Shown: positions 11,916-22,326 of the stretch, piece after piece
Position numbering within the stretch: the stretch's first letter is position 1
Layout of the letters: each line of letters begins with the position of its first letter
The notes under the pieces: generated by a model
The model's database searches: none
What the model was told of the DNA's origin: nothing
Seen by the model: only the letters and a program-made list of their open reading frames with translations
Program-made: the position numbers and the translations under genes
Assembly (NCBI GenBank): GCA_021234155.1
Contig: JAJEKV010000012.1
Location: 9,142,448 to 9,206,447, forward strand
Origin: Isoetes taiwanensis
Taxonomy: Eukaryota > Streptophyta > Lycopodiopsida > Isoetales > Isoetaceae
DNA length: 64,000 bases
Direction of reading: 5' to 3'

Positions 11916-12575
11916 TAGGCCAGTAGCAAGGCTATTCAAGGAGTTTCATGATGTATTTACGGATGAAATCCGTTAGTTACCACCCTATAGGGACGTAGAG
12001 TGTGAGATCACACTAGCACGAGATGATAAGCCTACCAACAAGGCCCCTTACAGGATGAGTTAGTTGAGCTCAAGAAGTAGTTACAAGAACTGCTTGAGCT
12101 GGGGTTCATCATGGCAAGTGTGTCACCCTTCGGGGCACCAATTCTTTTTGTGAAGAAGAAGGATGGGAGTCTAAGAATGTGCATAGATTACGGTCAATTG
12201 AATAAGCAAACGATAAAGAATAAATATGCCTTGCCTAGGGCAGACGACCTGGTGGACCAGCTACAGAGAGCAAAGGTCTTCTCGAAGATTGATCTAAGGT
12301 TAGGCTACCACCAAATAAGGATCAAGGAGGAAGATATCCATAAAATCGCTTTCAGAACGCTGTATAATCATTATGAATTCACGGTAATGCCTTTCGGCTT
12401 ATCGAATGCTCCAGCAACATTCATGAGGCTAATGAACGACATCTTCAGAGAATTATTGGATGAGTTTGTCATCATCTTCTTCGACGACATCCTCATCTAC
12501 AGCAAATCCATCGAAGAGCATGTCGTACATTTGAGAAGAGTATTGGAGAAGCTAAGACAACATCGCTTATATGAG
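11916..12575 (+). pseudogene. Ty3/gypsy reverse transcriptase fragment
   Basis: Encodes the RT fingers/palm of the same family as the full element: [42 protein letters not shown] and the catalytic box [10 protein letters not shown] (the YxDD site written FFDD). Two in-frame stops lie upstream of 12111, so it is dead. The [10 protein letters not shown] block lost from the full-length copy at 22020 is kept here. The frame runs directly into LTR sequence at about 12576, so everything between RT and the last part of the LTR has been deleted. Confidence 0.85.
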
Positions 12576-13135
12576 ACAGAATCCTTCCTGCCTCCTTGGA
12601 CCGAGGAGATGCAACCCGGAGCAGTCTTCATGGGTGATACCATGAGATTGCGTATCCGAAAGGCTAGAGTCGCACCAGAGCTCGATCTAGCCCATCTGCA
12701 AAGTATGCACAGGAGGAGCGGATGGAGTGGTCAACCCTAGCCATTGTCTATAACCAGCCCCGCCATTGTTATGCTTCGGTCTGCTCTATCTTGTGGCCTA
12801 GCCGTCAGTCTACCTCCCCATGAGTCCGAGCCTTGGGTAGGAGCTCTCATGTTTTACGGCATATGTTTATCTCTATTGTATCTATGGATGTATGGATGTG
12901 CTACCCTTCGTGGTAGTTCGATGTATTGTTGTTGCTAGTTCTGATATTGTTTATGCTTCCGTTGTTATAGGAGCCCATAGGGAAAGGGCACGCAAGACAC
13001 CTTCGTGTCCCCTTCCCGCACTAGGGATACCCTGGAGTGCGGGATAGACGGAGGGCCGTGCGGTCGAAGGACCGGATGGGGGATTTACTGGGGAGTATGC
13101 GGCTGGGCACCGTATATTTTGTAGGGAGCGTCACA
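12576..13135 (+). mobile_element. 3' part of an LTR, family A, joined to RT
   Basis: Matches the second half of the LTR at 13609-15185 (atctgcaaagtatgcacagga; cctagccgtcagtc; gtccccttcc) and ends gggagcgtcaca at 13135, the family's right terminus. It is joined without PPT or LTR start to the RT fragment, marking an internal deletion. Confidence 0.75.
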
Positions 13136-13608
13136 ACCAATACATCCAAACATTCCTGCATTTAGTTGGAAAAGATAAAGATATATTTTCAAAACAACTG
13201 AGCTTGAGATTTGGGTAGAGAATACCATTGGGAAGTGAGCAAGACGGTTCGGGAAAGTTATACATGCAACATTCAGCACTCAAACATATTCCTAGAGGAG
13301 AACCTGTAGATAGTGATACCTTGTGGGGCATTTAGAAGAGCAACCTGAAGTTTTCCAGCTTGCAATGCAGCAAAATATCTACCCTACTAATATTATAAAT
13401 AGTCAATCTTCTAAGCAAGAAGCATATTATTGCATCATTGCTACAAAGTAAGATGTTACAGAAGATATATAGTCAAATGCAAAAGAAGTTGTTGCACTTA
13501 CCAAAACGAGAACCATACCACCACTAATACATAGTCAAATGCATCTACCTTACTAATGTTATAAATAGTCTGATCTTTTAAGCAAGAGGCGTACCATTGC
13601 ATCATCGC
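13136..13608. repeat. Local repeat R, copy 2 (left of the chromovirus)
   Basis: Repeats 11395-11813 and then continues with the same text as 27678-27840. It is interrupted at 13608/13609 by the full-length chromovirus; the other half of the repeat resumes at 26634. The target duplication is atcgc here and attgc on the far side. Confidence 0.8.
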
Positions 13609-15185
13609 TGTGACGTTCCAAGTATTTATACGGTATACGTATAAATACACTGACACGTCACATAGTGAAGATACGCCACCATGGGGTATTTGAACCTAGG
13701 GGGTTGACCTAAAAGAGATTAATTTAGCTATGCTCAATTAATAAAGGGGTAATTAAAGGATAATTACCTAAAGTTGAGGAAGTAGTATTTAATTAACTTA
13801 AATAGAATAAATGAATAATTAGGAAGGCGCCACTTGGCCAAATTCGATTGGCCAGCAGGGAAATGCTAACTTGGGCCATCAAATTGGACCCCTACCCCAT
13901 TTGGCCCCAAAATCGAGCCAGGAGGAGGAGCTGTTGAGCGCCCCAGTTGTTGCTGAACACCCAAGTTGCTGAAAGATGGAAGTGCCCCATGATAACGGAT
14001 CTAGCAGAAACTCGGGTTAGTGAGTAGTCTAGCTTGAGCTTCTAGGATAGCGCCTCAGTTAGTCTTCTCTGGTTATCTTTGTTAAGATTAACCCTTCTTT
14101 GATACTTAGGATTATATTTCAAATATGAATTATGCTTTGTTATGGATGGACGGATGAGTCTATGATAGTATCTCTGTTAGCCTTCCGTAAAGCAGGGATT
14201 AAAGGGGGTTAGAGACCTCTGTGCCTCATGTTCTTAGTATGCTCCTAGTAGTTTCCTTAGCTCCCAACTATTGCGGCCTGTGCACAAGAGACCACCGAGT
14301 CGTAGATGCTATGGAATTGCTTAGCACCAGAGAAGGGACGCAGTGGTGAAGTGGGGGTGGGGTCTTGCACGAACATAAAAGGCTCCTGGGACTCCTACAG
14401 TGGGCTAGGCCTGATAGCCAGTCACGCAGAGGGCCGGGTATGGGTCTGACACTCCCTGGGTGCAGAGGTGTGACCCGTATGGGGCATCCTGTACTTTGAA
14501 GATAAAGTTAGGGGAGTAGGTCGGGTACGGATGCGGGGGTCGCTGATGCGGCACGTATTCTCTAGCTCACCCATGGAACCGCTGTGATTCTGGAAGGGGA
14601 CACTTCCCTGACCTGCCTCATCGGACCAGGTCTTCATGAAACCTAGAGTAGGCTCGAAGGGTGATACCTTGAGTCTGCGTTTTCGGAAGGCTATAGTGAT
14701 GCCATAGCATGATTCGACTCATCTGCAAAGTATGCACAGGAGGGGTGGATGGAGTGGACAACCCTAGCCGATGTTCTATGCCAGCCAATGCCATGCCAAG
14801 CTTCGGCCTGCTGACCTCTTGAGACCTAGCCGTCAGTCGATCCTCACTGGAGTCTGAGCCGGGGTAGAACCATGGGTTTGGGGTGTTTTCTCTAGTATTA
14901 AATGTATCTTCTCTGTTATTATCAGTTGGATGGATGTGCCACCCTTCGTGGTGGTATTTATGATATGATTATGTTGTATGCTAACCTTGTATTCACGCTT
15001 CCGCGACATAGGAGCCCCATCGAAGGCGTGGACCGAATGACCCCTCTGTGTCCTTCACTCGAGCATCTTTCCATAGATGGCCCGAGTTAGACGGAGGGCC
15101 TGCTCATGGCGAGATGGTTGCCATGGGAGGGGGAAGTCCCCGTATGTATACGCCCGAGCATCGTATATGTTCTGGGAGCGTCACA
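13609..15185 (+). repeat. 5' LTR of the chromovirus
   Basis: 1577 bp, bounded by the inverted heptamer TGTGACG/CGTCACA. It is followed after one base by the PBS. The 3' partner is 25066-26633; one visible length difference is a short indel near 13702. Confidence 0.95.
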
Positions 15186-15186
15186 G

Positions 15187-15198
15187 TGGTATCAGAGC
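15187..15198 (+). other. Primer binding site of the chromovirus
   Basis: TGGTATCAGAGC, complementary to initiator tRNA-Met, starts two bases after the 5' LTR ends. It fixes the orientation of the element as plus. Confidence 0.95.
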
Positions 15199-15826
15199 CG
15201 TGATTTTGGTAGCCCGAAATCATAGCACTGACCAAACCCCTAACTCGTTAGTTCGGTAGTTAGGTGGGAGTTTAAGCTAGTTGGACTGTTTAACTCTTCG
15301 ATGTTTGGTTTTGTGCTAGGTTGAAGTAATAAATTATAAGTTTTAATAAGTTTAGGGCGACTGGAGGACCCAAGTTTGGAAAGTGCCATAACTTTCTTCA
15401 GGAAGCTCGGAATCGGAAAATTTTTGTTCCATTGCGTCGGAGACCCTCGAATTAGTTTAGGACACTCTTTGGTTGGCAAGAAATGGTGAGCAGATGGCCC
15501 GAAACCCAAAATCGGTGCACTTGGGTAAAAACGAGTTTCTTTCGCGATTTTAAAGGCCAAAATACCCAAGTCCGCCGGTGTGACCGGACGTTGACCATTT
15601 TTATTAAAAAAAAAAAAAAAAATTTCTTAAGAGGCGGGATTTTGGAAGCGGACGTTTTTAGGGTTTTTCCCGCATTTGTTTTTTTTTAGGGTTTTCGCCT
15701 CCTAACCTGTCCGCCGAGCGCCATAGCCGTTGTACCTGTCCGTACCTATTCCACCAACCCCCTTAGTGCTGCCATAGCCGCCTTGCTTACAGTCTCCGGG
15801 CGCCTGCACCGCTACATTGTGGAGAG
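15199..15826 (+). other. Long leader between PBS and first ORF
   Basis: About 630 bases without a convincing ORF. It contains a 17-A run (15606-15622) and T-rich stretches near 15665-15690. It probably serves as the transcribed leader of the element. Confidence 0.5.
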
Positions 15827-17074
15827 ATGGCGAGAACCAAGGGAACTAAGAGTTATGCTACCTGTAGCATCCCTCAGCTCTTTGTTGCGCTTGGAGACAG
15901 TATTAGTGACACAGAAAAGGGTCCTGATAAAGTCGAGCTCCTCTTGGAACAGCTCGTCCTAAGGTTCATTGAGGGCGACTGCATACCATACCCCATTTTT
16001 CACTTTACAGAGAGGTTCCTGGTTAAGCTCAACGCCGAAGAGCAGACTCACACCCTGGTAGAGCAGGAGGACCAAACCTTAACCTTAGTGAAGTACTACT
16101 CTGCGGATATGGCCCAAGATGCTGCAGAGGCCGAGGCTCAGAGGGTAGCCGCCGGGATAATGGCCATGGCTCACGAAGAAGACCTTAGGGAGACAGCTCG
16201 CGCAGACCCGGCTGTTAGGGGTCGGAAATATCAGTATTTGGGTCGGGGAAGAGCCATATGTCGGCGGCTTGATTTCACAATACCCCCGTACTACTATGAT
16301 GAGGATGCCCAGATTTTCATCTGGGAAGATGTTTCCCCATCGTTTCCGCAGGAGGTTCTGCAGGAAATTGAGTTTGATATGGCGGCCCGGCCTGATCGAG
16401 ACGTTGCAGAGATTCGTAGAAGGACATAAGTGCGTCTCCTACGTGAGCAGCATGCAGAGCGGGAGGCAGCTCGGCTAGCCGAGGAGCAGGCTCGGAAAGC
16501 TGCCGAGGAAGTCGCCAGATCTACTGAAGAGGCAGCGAAACTAGTAGCAGAGGCTGATACTCGGGTTGAGGAGCCCGTTAACCGTTTCTACCGGCGGAAA
16601 AGGAAGACCACCAGCCCGACTCGCTTGGGGTCACAATACAAGACCCAACTCCAGGTGATGGGTGGGGTTGCAAAGAAGAAAGGGGACAGTCGAAGAGACA
16701 CCTTAGTTGAGCGAGCCCGACACCCGGCCACAGGGGGAAAGTCACTTCCTCTTATTCCCCCTCCTCGACCGAGGAAGCCCCACCGATTTAAACCCGGGAC
16801 AGTAGCCTTGCGGGAAATCCGCAAGTATCAGAAGTCCGCGGAGCTTCTCATCAGGAAGTTGCCGTTTCAGCGCCTTGTTCGGGAGATCGCACAGGAATTC
16901 AAGACCGACCTTAGGTTCCAGACTCATGCTATCTTAGCCCTTCAGGAAGCAGTTGAGGATTATCTGGTCGCGCTTCTTGGCGACGCAAACCTTTGCGCCA
17001 TACATGCCAAGCGTGTGACCATTATGCCCAAGGATTTGGCCTTGGCCCGAAGGATACGTGGGGAGAGGCCCTAG
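15827..17074 (+). CDS. Retrotransposon ORF ending in a histone H3 core (in-frame stop)
   Basis: One frame of 415 codons, broken only by TAA at 16427-16429 (codon 201). It opens MARTKGTKS, close to the H3 tail start (MARTKQTARKS in canonical H3). About 300 residues of unrecognised sequence follow, including an Ala/Glu/Arg-rich coiled-coil-like stretch (codons 203-246). Codons 314-415 (16766-17071) match canonical H3 from about residue 35 to the C-terminus almost without gaps: [61 protein letters not shown] and RRIRGER are all visible. Lys56, Lys79, Cys110, His113, Lys115, Lys122 and Asp123 equivalents are kept; Lys36 is Arg; the helix-2 end reads LLGDAN in place of LFEDTN. It sits between PBS and gag. 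Its role, perhaps packaging or chromatin targeting, is inference. A nested H3 retrocopy is the alternative, but the continuous frame and the ARTK start argue for a real fusion. Confidence 0.9.
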
Positions 17075-17204
17075 ATTTCCCCATTTTTGTAATATATGTT
17101 GTATCTTTTGTATATCCAGTTTTGTAATTAATGTAATATGTTTTCTTAACAGGGTGTTTTACTACTTCATCTGCATGCAACCAACACATATAAAACTCCA
17201 GTTC

Positions 17205-17226
17205 AAAAAAAAAAAAAAAAAAAAAA
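17205..17226 (+). other. 22-A run downstream of the H3 ORF
   Basis: An uninterrupted run of 22 A lies 131 bases after the H3 stop codon. It could be the fossil poly(A) tail of a captured H3 mRNA; a plain slippage tract is the alternative. Confidence 0.5.
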
Positions 17227-17387
17227 CTTTTCAATAACAGTAATAATAATAAAGTCATTCACTTTAGGGAATATTCCCTTTTAAAGGTCTCACTTTTTCT
17301 TTGAAACGTATCCCTTTCCTTTTAGGGTTTCCAATATTGTGATAAGCTCCTCTCTTTTCTTCTCCTCCTCCTTTTCCCAGAGTCACT

Positions 17388-18676
17388 ATGGATCATACCC
17401 AGCGCCAGCAATGGTACCACGATGGTGAGCAATGGGATCTTGATGTTCCCTTTGAGCATCTTCATCCCTACTTGTTACAAGAGGTGGATCTCATCGCCAA
17501 TATGGAGGCTCATCCCGATTATGCCGACTTCTTGGAGTTCTATATCCACGAGATCGTGCCCCAGTGCTCCTCAGCTTTACCTCCACAGATCCGTCCTCAT
17601 GCAGATGCTTGGGGATGACCGCCATGCCGAAGATACACTTAGGGGTATTCAGCGCCGTGCTAGGCATGCTCCTATTCTTCAGTTTGGACGGCAGCAGACC
17701 TATTTTGAGGCCCGCTTTGCATTGGCCATTCTTATGGACCAATATGTGGAGTTTGATTCCACTCCATTGGAAAAAGGGAAGTTACCTATTTCTGATGATC
17801 CAGAGGAGGATGAGCGCATCAGCCATACAGATTTTGCTCAATGGAAGCAGCTCGCCACCGAACCGCCTATCGTCCGAGCCCAGGGTCGCAAGCTTGCGGG
17901 GCTAGATGCACTTCCCCCAATCATTCACAATGGTCGAGAGTATCTGCTCCTCGATGACATTATGTGGGCATATCACGTCATCGCTAACCTCCCACACATG
18001 ACCAAGGACCTAGTCATGTATGAGCTCGCCGAATATTGTCAGGATGACTTCATTGACTTCTCCCTTCCTGATTATCCTGCGGAGGTCCAACAGCTACTTA
18101 GGTTTCACCCTGAGGATTTAGCACCTGTTGAGACCTTGCTACAGCTAAGGCATTTGATGCTCCAAGATCCCCCTTCTCCGCCACCTGAGGATGCTTTTGC
18201 TGCCATGGGACCCCACGTTCCTAATATTAACGAGGTGGCCATACCAATGGAGGAAGATGAAGAGGGGGAAGAGTTATGTGATAACAAAGACCATCTGAAA
18301 GAGGATAAGGAAGAGGCCTATGCGGAGCAGGTACATGTAAATCTCGAAAGGGAAATAGCGACTTCCAGAGATCCAGACGTAATAGCTTTTAAGAACCACC
18401 TTACACGGTTTTTCCTTTCAGCTTTTCGCCAAGGCCAGGTGTTATTCTTTGTTCGCGCTCTCGCTCCTGAGGTTGAGGCATTTTTTTGGGCACTGAAGGC
18501 TTTGTCAGTTACGGCAGGACACCGGAAGCTTCCTGCAAATCTCCATTCTGCCGTACTTGTGAGTCGTGACTTGACACCAGGACATTGCGGCTTGGATGAG
18601 CATGAAAATGCTCGTGGCAGCACCCTTAGCTACTGCTTTTCCTCCCGCAGTTGCTTCAGCTGCCGCACTCACCATT
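17388..18676 (+). pseudogene. Second extra ORF of the chromovirus, function unknown
   Basis: Starts ATG at 17388 (MDHTQRQQWYHDGEQWDLDV). The frame shifts at about 17615 into the frame that runs to 18678. The joined product would be about 430 residues: mostly acidic and hydrophilic, with a Pro-rich spot (PPSPPPED) and an acidic run (MEEDEEGEE) near 18170-18270, then an Ala/Leu-rich end. I recognise no domain; I looked for H4, H2A and H2B folds and saw none. Context (after the H3 ORF, before gag) suggests an accessory protein of the element. The 18400-18680 end may be out of frame. Confidence 0.55.
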
Positions 18677-18990
18677 AGCCCCGGTGTCGCGCTACTTCGC
18701 CAGCGGGAGCCACCATCTCCTACGACAATGGATCAGGATGTGAAGCCTAGCTCCTAGTCCTTCATAGTATATATTGTATGAGTATAACCTTTGGGCTACT
18801 CAAGCATATGTAATCCTTGATTGGCATTTTTTTTAAGCCATCATATAATATATGTGCTATTTTCGTATGCTTTATGATTATTGTATCGTTGAGTACGATT
18901 GAATTGTTTCCCTATGGTACTTGTTTGTCTCTTTTAGAGTTTGGAGTACAAGAAGTCGTTCAATATAGTATATTCATTCTTTCCGTCTTA

Positions 18991-19495
18991 CAGACGATGA
19001 GCTCGAGGAAATCGAGGACAGAATAACCAACGAATTACGAAGGGACGATCAGGTACCTCCCGACCAAGACTACGGTCAACAGTATGGGGAGTATCAGGAT
19101 CGGGATGATGGTTACGAAGTAGGGGAACCCGTGGAAGAAGGAGAGCCCTATGATTCAACTAAAGGCTTGTAAATAGTCAATATCCTCCGTGAGCGCGCCT
19201 TTGAGCATCGTCAACAAATTCTTCGTTGTACCTGGGATTACTGGGAAATGACGAAGCACGAGGCTTATGCCGACGCCAATGACCATTTATGGCAGCTCTT
19301 TTATGCGCTAAGAGACCTTTTTACTTTACTCACCATTAGTCCTACATTAGACTACCAGTACGTTATCATCCAGGCATGGGCTCGCTACAAGGTAGTCAGG
19401 GCAGTACGGGAAAGCATCCGTTACTCTATCCTGTACCTTTTGCGCAGCCCTAGGCCTGATTTCTTCAGTTTTTTTTGTTGTTATGGCTAAGTGTG
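18991..19495 (+). pseudogene. Third extra ORF / gag leader exon
   Basis: Opens after a splice-acceptor-like cttacag with an acidic stretch (DDELEEIEDRITNELRRDDQ), meets a stop near 19171, then continues in frame through 19248 with NDHLWQLFYALRDLF and VIIQAWARYKVVRAVRESIR. The second part recurs at 48982-49200 in the truncated sister copy (NDHLWQIYYALCNLF, AWARYKLVRAVRESIRYS), so it is a real conserved coding block of the family. It may be an N-terminal gag exon or a small separate protein. Confidence 0.6.
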
Positions 19496-19711
19496 AGTTG
19501 GTTAAAAATTGCCCAATGTATAATCACTACTTTTGTGTTGTACAACCTTAAGTTTTTGTAAACCACACCTCCAATGTAACTACCACTTTGACTTATAATA
19601 AAGATCTTTTCTTCAATTTTCTTGTACTGTCTTTATTATTGTTTCCTAGCACTACTCAAAATGATCTTCTTGTGAGACTTGATATCGCCGTAATTCTGCT
19701 TATACCTTTTT

Positions 19712-20556
19712 ATGGTCAATATAGACGGTGCACGTAATACCTCATGGCAGACACTCTCAAATGCTAGCAGATTAACGCCTGAACAGGAACTCCTGTTGAT
19801 GAAGCGACAGTTAGTAGAGCTGCAGGCTTATGTGTTGAATGCCAACCCACCACAGAATATGCAGAAGGACGGACCGGAGTTACCTCCGTTACCGCCAAGT
19901 CCACCACCACAGCAGCCACCTGCACCGGAACCAGGCCCTGTACCCGCACAAAGGAGGCACCGTTCCAAACGCCGTCGAAGCTCGTCTACGGATAGTGCCA
20001 CATCTTCACAATCAGCCACTTCTGTGTCTTCAGAGTCGTTTATATCGCCGGGACAAGGAATACCGTAAGACGGTTGACACGGCCATTACCAGCATATGGA
20101 AAAATAGGAGCTAACAGGAAATTAGCTCAGTTTGATGGGAAGTCTAGAGGCGGCCTGAACGCAGAGTCTTGGTTGGACGAAATGAAGGAGTTCGGGAAAT
20201 CCTATGGGACGACGGAGAAAGATACAGGAAAAGTTGCCACTACAAACCTTACTGGGGCCGCTCGTATTTGGTGGAAGGGCTATGCTAGAGCCAAGCATCT
20301 AGACAGAAGCAGATGCAAGTTCAAAAAGTTTGCCAAAGCTTTTAAGTCGCATTATGTGCCCCGTGCGCACAAATGCCAACAGATTCAGACTTTTTACAGG
20401 TTGGAGCAGAAGGGTATGTCAGTTCAGGCCTACACAGATGAATTCATGCGCTTGAGGCTGTATGTCCCAGGTATGAATGAGAGAGGGCGGTGGAGGGCTA
20501 TATTGAAGGGTTGCCCCCCTCAATTAAACGAATGGTTAAGGCCATAGACCCGAAGT
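19712..20556 (+). pseudogene. Gag of the chromovirus (capsid part)
   Basis: Preceded by an acceptor-like tatag at about 19725; the sister copy has ttag before the same gacggtgcacg. The first part has LTPEQELLLMKRQLVELQAY and a Pro-rich linker. After a frame change near 20050-20080 comes the retrotransposon gag domain: WLDEMKEFGKSYG, ATTNLTGAARIWWKG, FKSHYVPRAHKCQQIQTFYR, YTDEFMRLRLYVPGMNERG. Another frame change falls at about 20490. Forms the particle shell in intact relatives. Confidence 0.8.
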
Positions 20557-21383
20557 CAGTTGCGGAGGCTGAGGCTAAGGCATTGAGCCTTGAAGAGGAC
20601 ACACCAAGAAACCAGTACCAACGCCCCGCCTCTTATTCCCAGCCGCGCCCGTACACACCTTACAAGCCCCGTTCACCAAGTCCTGGGCCTTCTCAGCAGA
20701 ACTCTAACGGTCGCCAGGAAAAGAAAGTCACCTTCAACATGCCAGACAAACCGAACAATGTCGGTAACGCAGTTCGGAACCTCTTACAATCTATTCCCAA
20801 AGAGGCCCGAGAGCATCTCCACAAAGAGAAGGCATGTTACAGGTGTATGCGACCCGGGCACTTCATGCAAAATTGCCCTTATGTCACACAGACTGCCCAG
20901 CTGGCCATGGCCGACCTTGATTGGGACGATCTCGAGTCTGCACCACCTGTCGACGAGGAGGCTCCCGAGTATATTCACGGTGCGTCCCATATCCTTGCAG
21001 CCATTGAAACCGGCAATGCTGAAAGTCAGCCTGCCGTTATTTCCACTATAGGTCAAGTAGACAGTAAGCCTTTCATAATTCTTATGGATACGGGAAGTAC
21101 ACATAATTTTGCTTCTCCTAGAATGGCCCAGGTATTGCAGCTTGAGACTTTGAGGTCCCGACCGAAACCTGTGACTTTAGCCAGTGGTAGAATCAGACAT
21201 ACTCATGGCCGTCGCATTAACCTTAAAATGCAGCTGCCAGGTGCACCAGTCGCATTGGGTGCCGAGTTAATGGATATTGGCAAATATGATCTGATTGTTG
21301 GCATGGAATTCTTGGCATCTGCAAAAGCCAAAACTGCGAAAAACGGGAGGTTACCTTCAACGCAGCTAATGGAGCCCGCGTAA
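20490..21383 (+). pseudogene. Gag nucleocapsid and aspartic protease
   Basis: Continues gag (AIDPKSVAEAEAKALSLEED), then a CCHC zinc knuckle CYRCMRPGHFMQNCP at about 20837-20881 that binds element RNA. A retropepsin follows with the active site ILMDTGSTHNF at about 21079-21111 and the second conserved block LIVGMEFL near 21294. The frame ends at 21383, short of RT, which is open again from 21413, so a further frameshift is needed. Confidence 0.85.
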
Positions 21384-21412
21384 CTATAAAAGGTGATCCC
21401 TTAAACCCCATT

Positions 21413-22326
21413 ATGCAGTCTATGTCCATCAGGCAGTTAAATAAGGCTATACGCAAGGATAAGCTACTTTGCGTCATCAGACTTGCATCCATTGAGACGG
21501 ATGCTAAACAGAAGCAAGTAGTTGATGCGTTGCCAGAGAGCATTGCTAATCTTCTCAGGGAATTTAGCGATCTCTTTCCAGACGAGATCCAGAAACTTCC
21601 TCCATTTAGAGGGGTAGAATGTGAGATAGCTTTGGAACTAGGTACTAAGCCTACCAGTAAGGCCCCGTACCGTATGAGTCCCCCTGGATTGGCAGAGCTT
21701 AAGAAGCAACTTCAGGAGTTATTAAACCTAGGTTTCATTCGGCCTAGTGTTTCACCTTTTGGCGCTCCTATCCTTTTTGTTAAGAAGAAGGACGGCTCCT
21801 TGAGGATGTGTATCGATTATCGGCAGCTCAACAAGCATACGATCAAGAATCGCTATGCTTTGCCTAGAGCAGACGATCTTATGGATCAGTTGCAAGGGGC
21901 CAAGTACTTCTCAAAGATTGACTTACGCTCCGGATATCACCAAATAAGAATTAAAGAGGAGGACATCCATAAGTCTGCTTTTCGCACTAGATATGGGCAT
22001 TATGAGTTTACCGTTATGCCAATGCCCCCGCAACTTTTATGCGGTTAATGAATGATGTCTTCCGACAATACTTGGATGATTTTAACGTTATTTTCTTTGA
22101 CGACATTCTCATCTACAGTAAGACCCTGGAGGAGCATGAGAAACATCTTCGGTTGGCCCTACAAAAGCTAAGACGTCACCAGCTCTTTGCCAAGTTCTCT
22201 AAATGCAAGTTTGCCACTCCCAAGGTAGATTATTTAGGCCACGTCATTTCAACCGAGGGAATTGCTACAGACCCAGCAAAAATAGAAGCAGTCAAGGTAA
22301 TGTTTCAGAGGTTCGAAGTTTTTTAG
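21413..22326 (+). pseudogene. Reverse transcriptase, damaged
   Basis: RT blocks appear in order: [77 protein letters not shown]. At about 22020-22045 part of the FGLTNAPATF block is missing and the frame changes. The next frame carries [14 protein letters not shown] and the catalytic [10 protein letters not shown]. The deletion removes conserved palm residues, so this copy cannot make a normal RT. Confidence 0.9.

Noticed and set aside
11395-13540. Direct repeats 11395-11813 and 13137-13540 as LTRs of one element
   Set aside because: No TG..CA ends or PBS; the same text occurs elsewhere as part of local repeat R, and the gypsy fragment between them has its own LTR end.
17388-18676. Histone H4, H2A or H2B partner in the second extra ORF
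   Set aside because: No histone-fold motif is visible in any frame; only the first ORF carries histone sequence.
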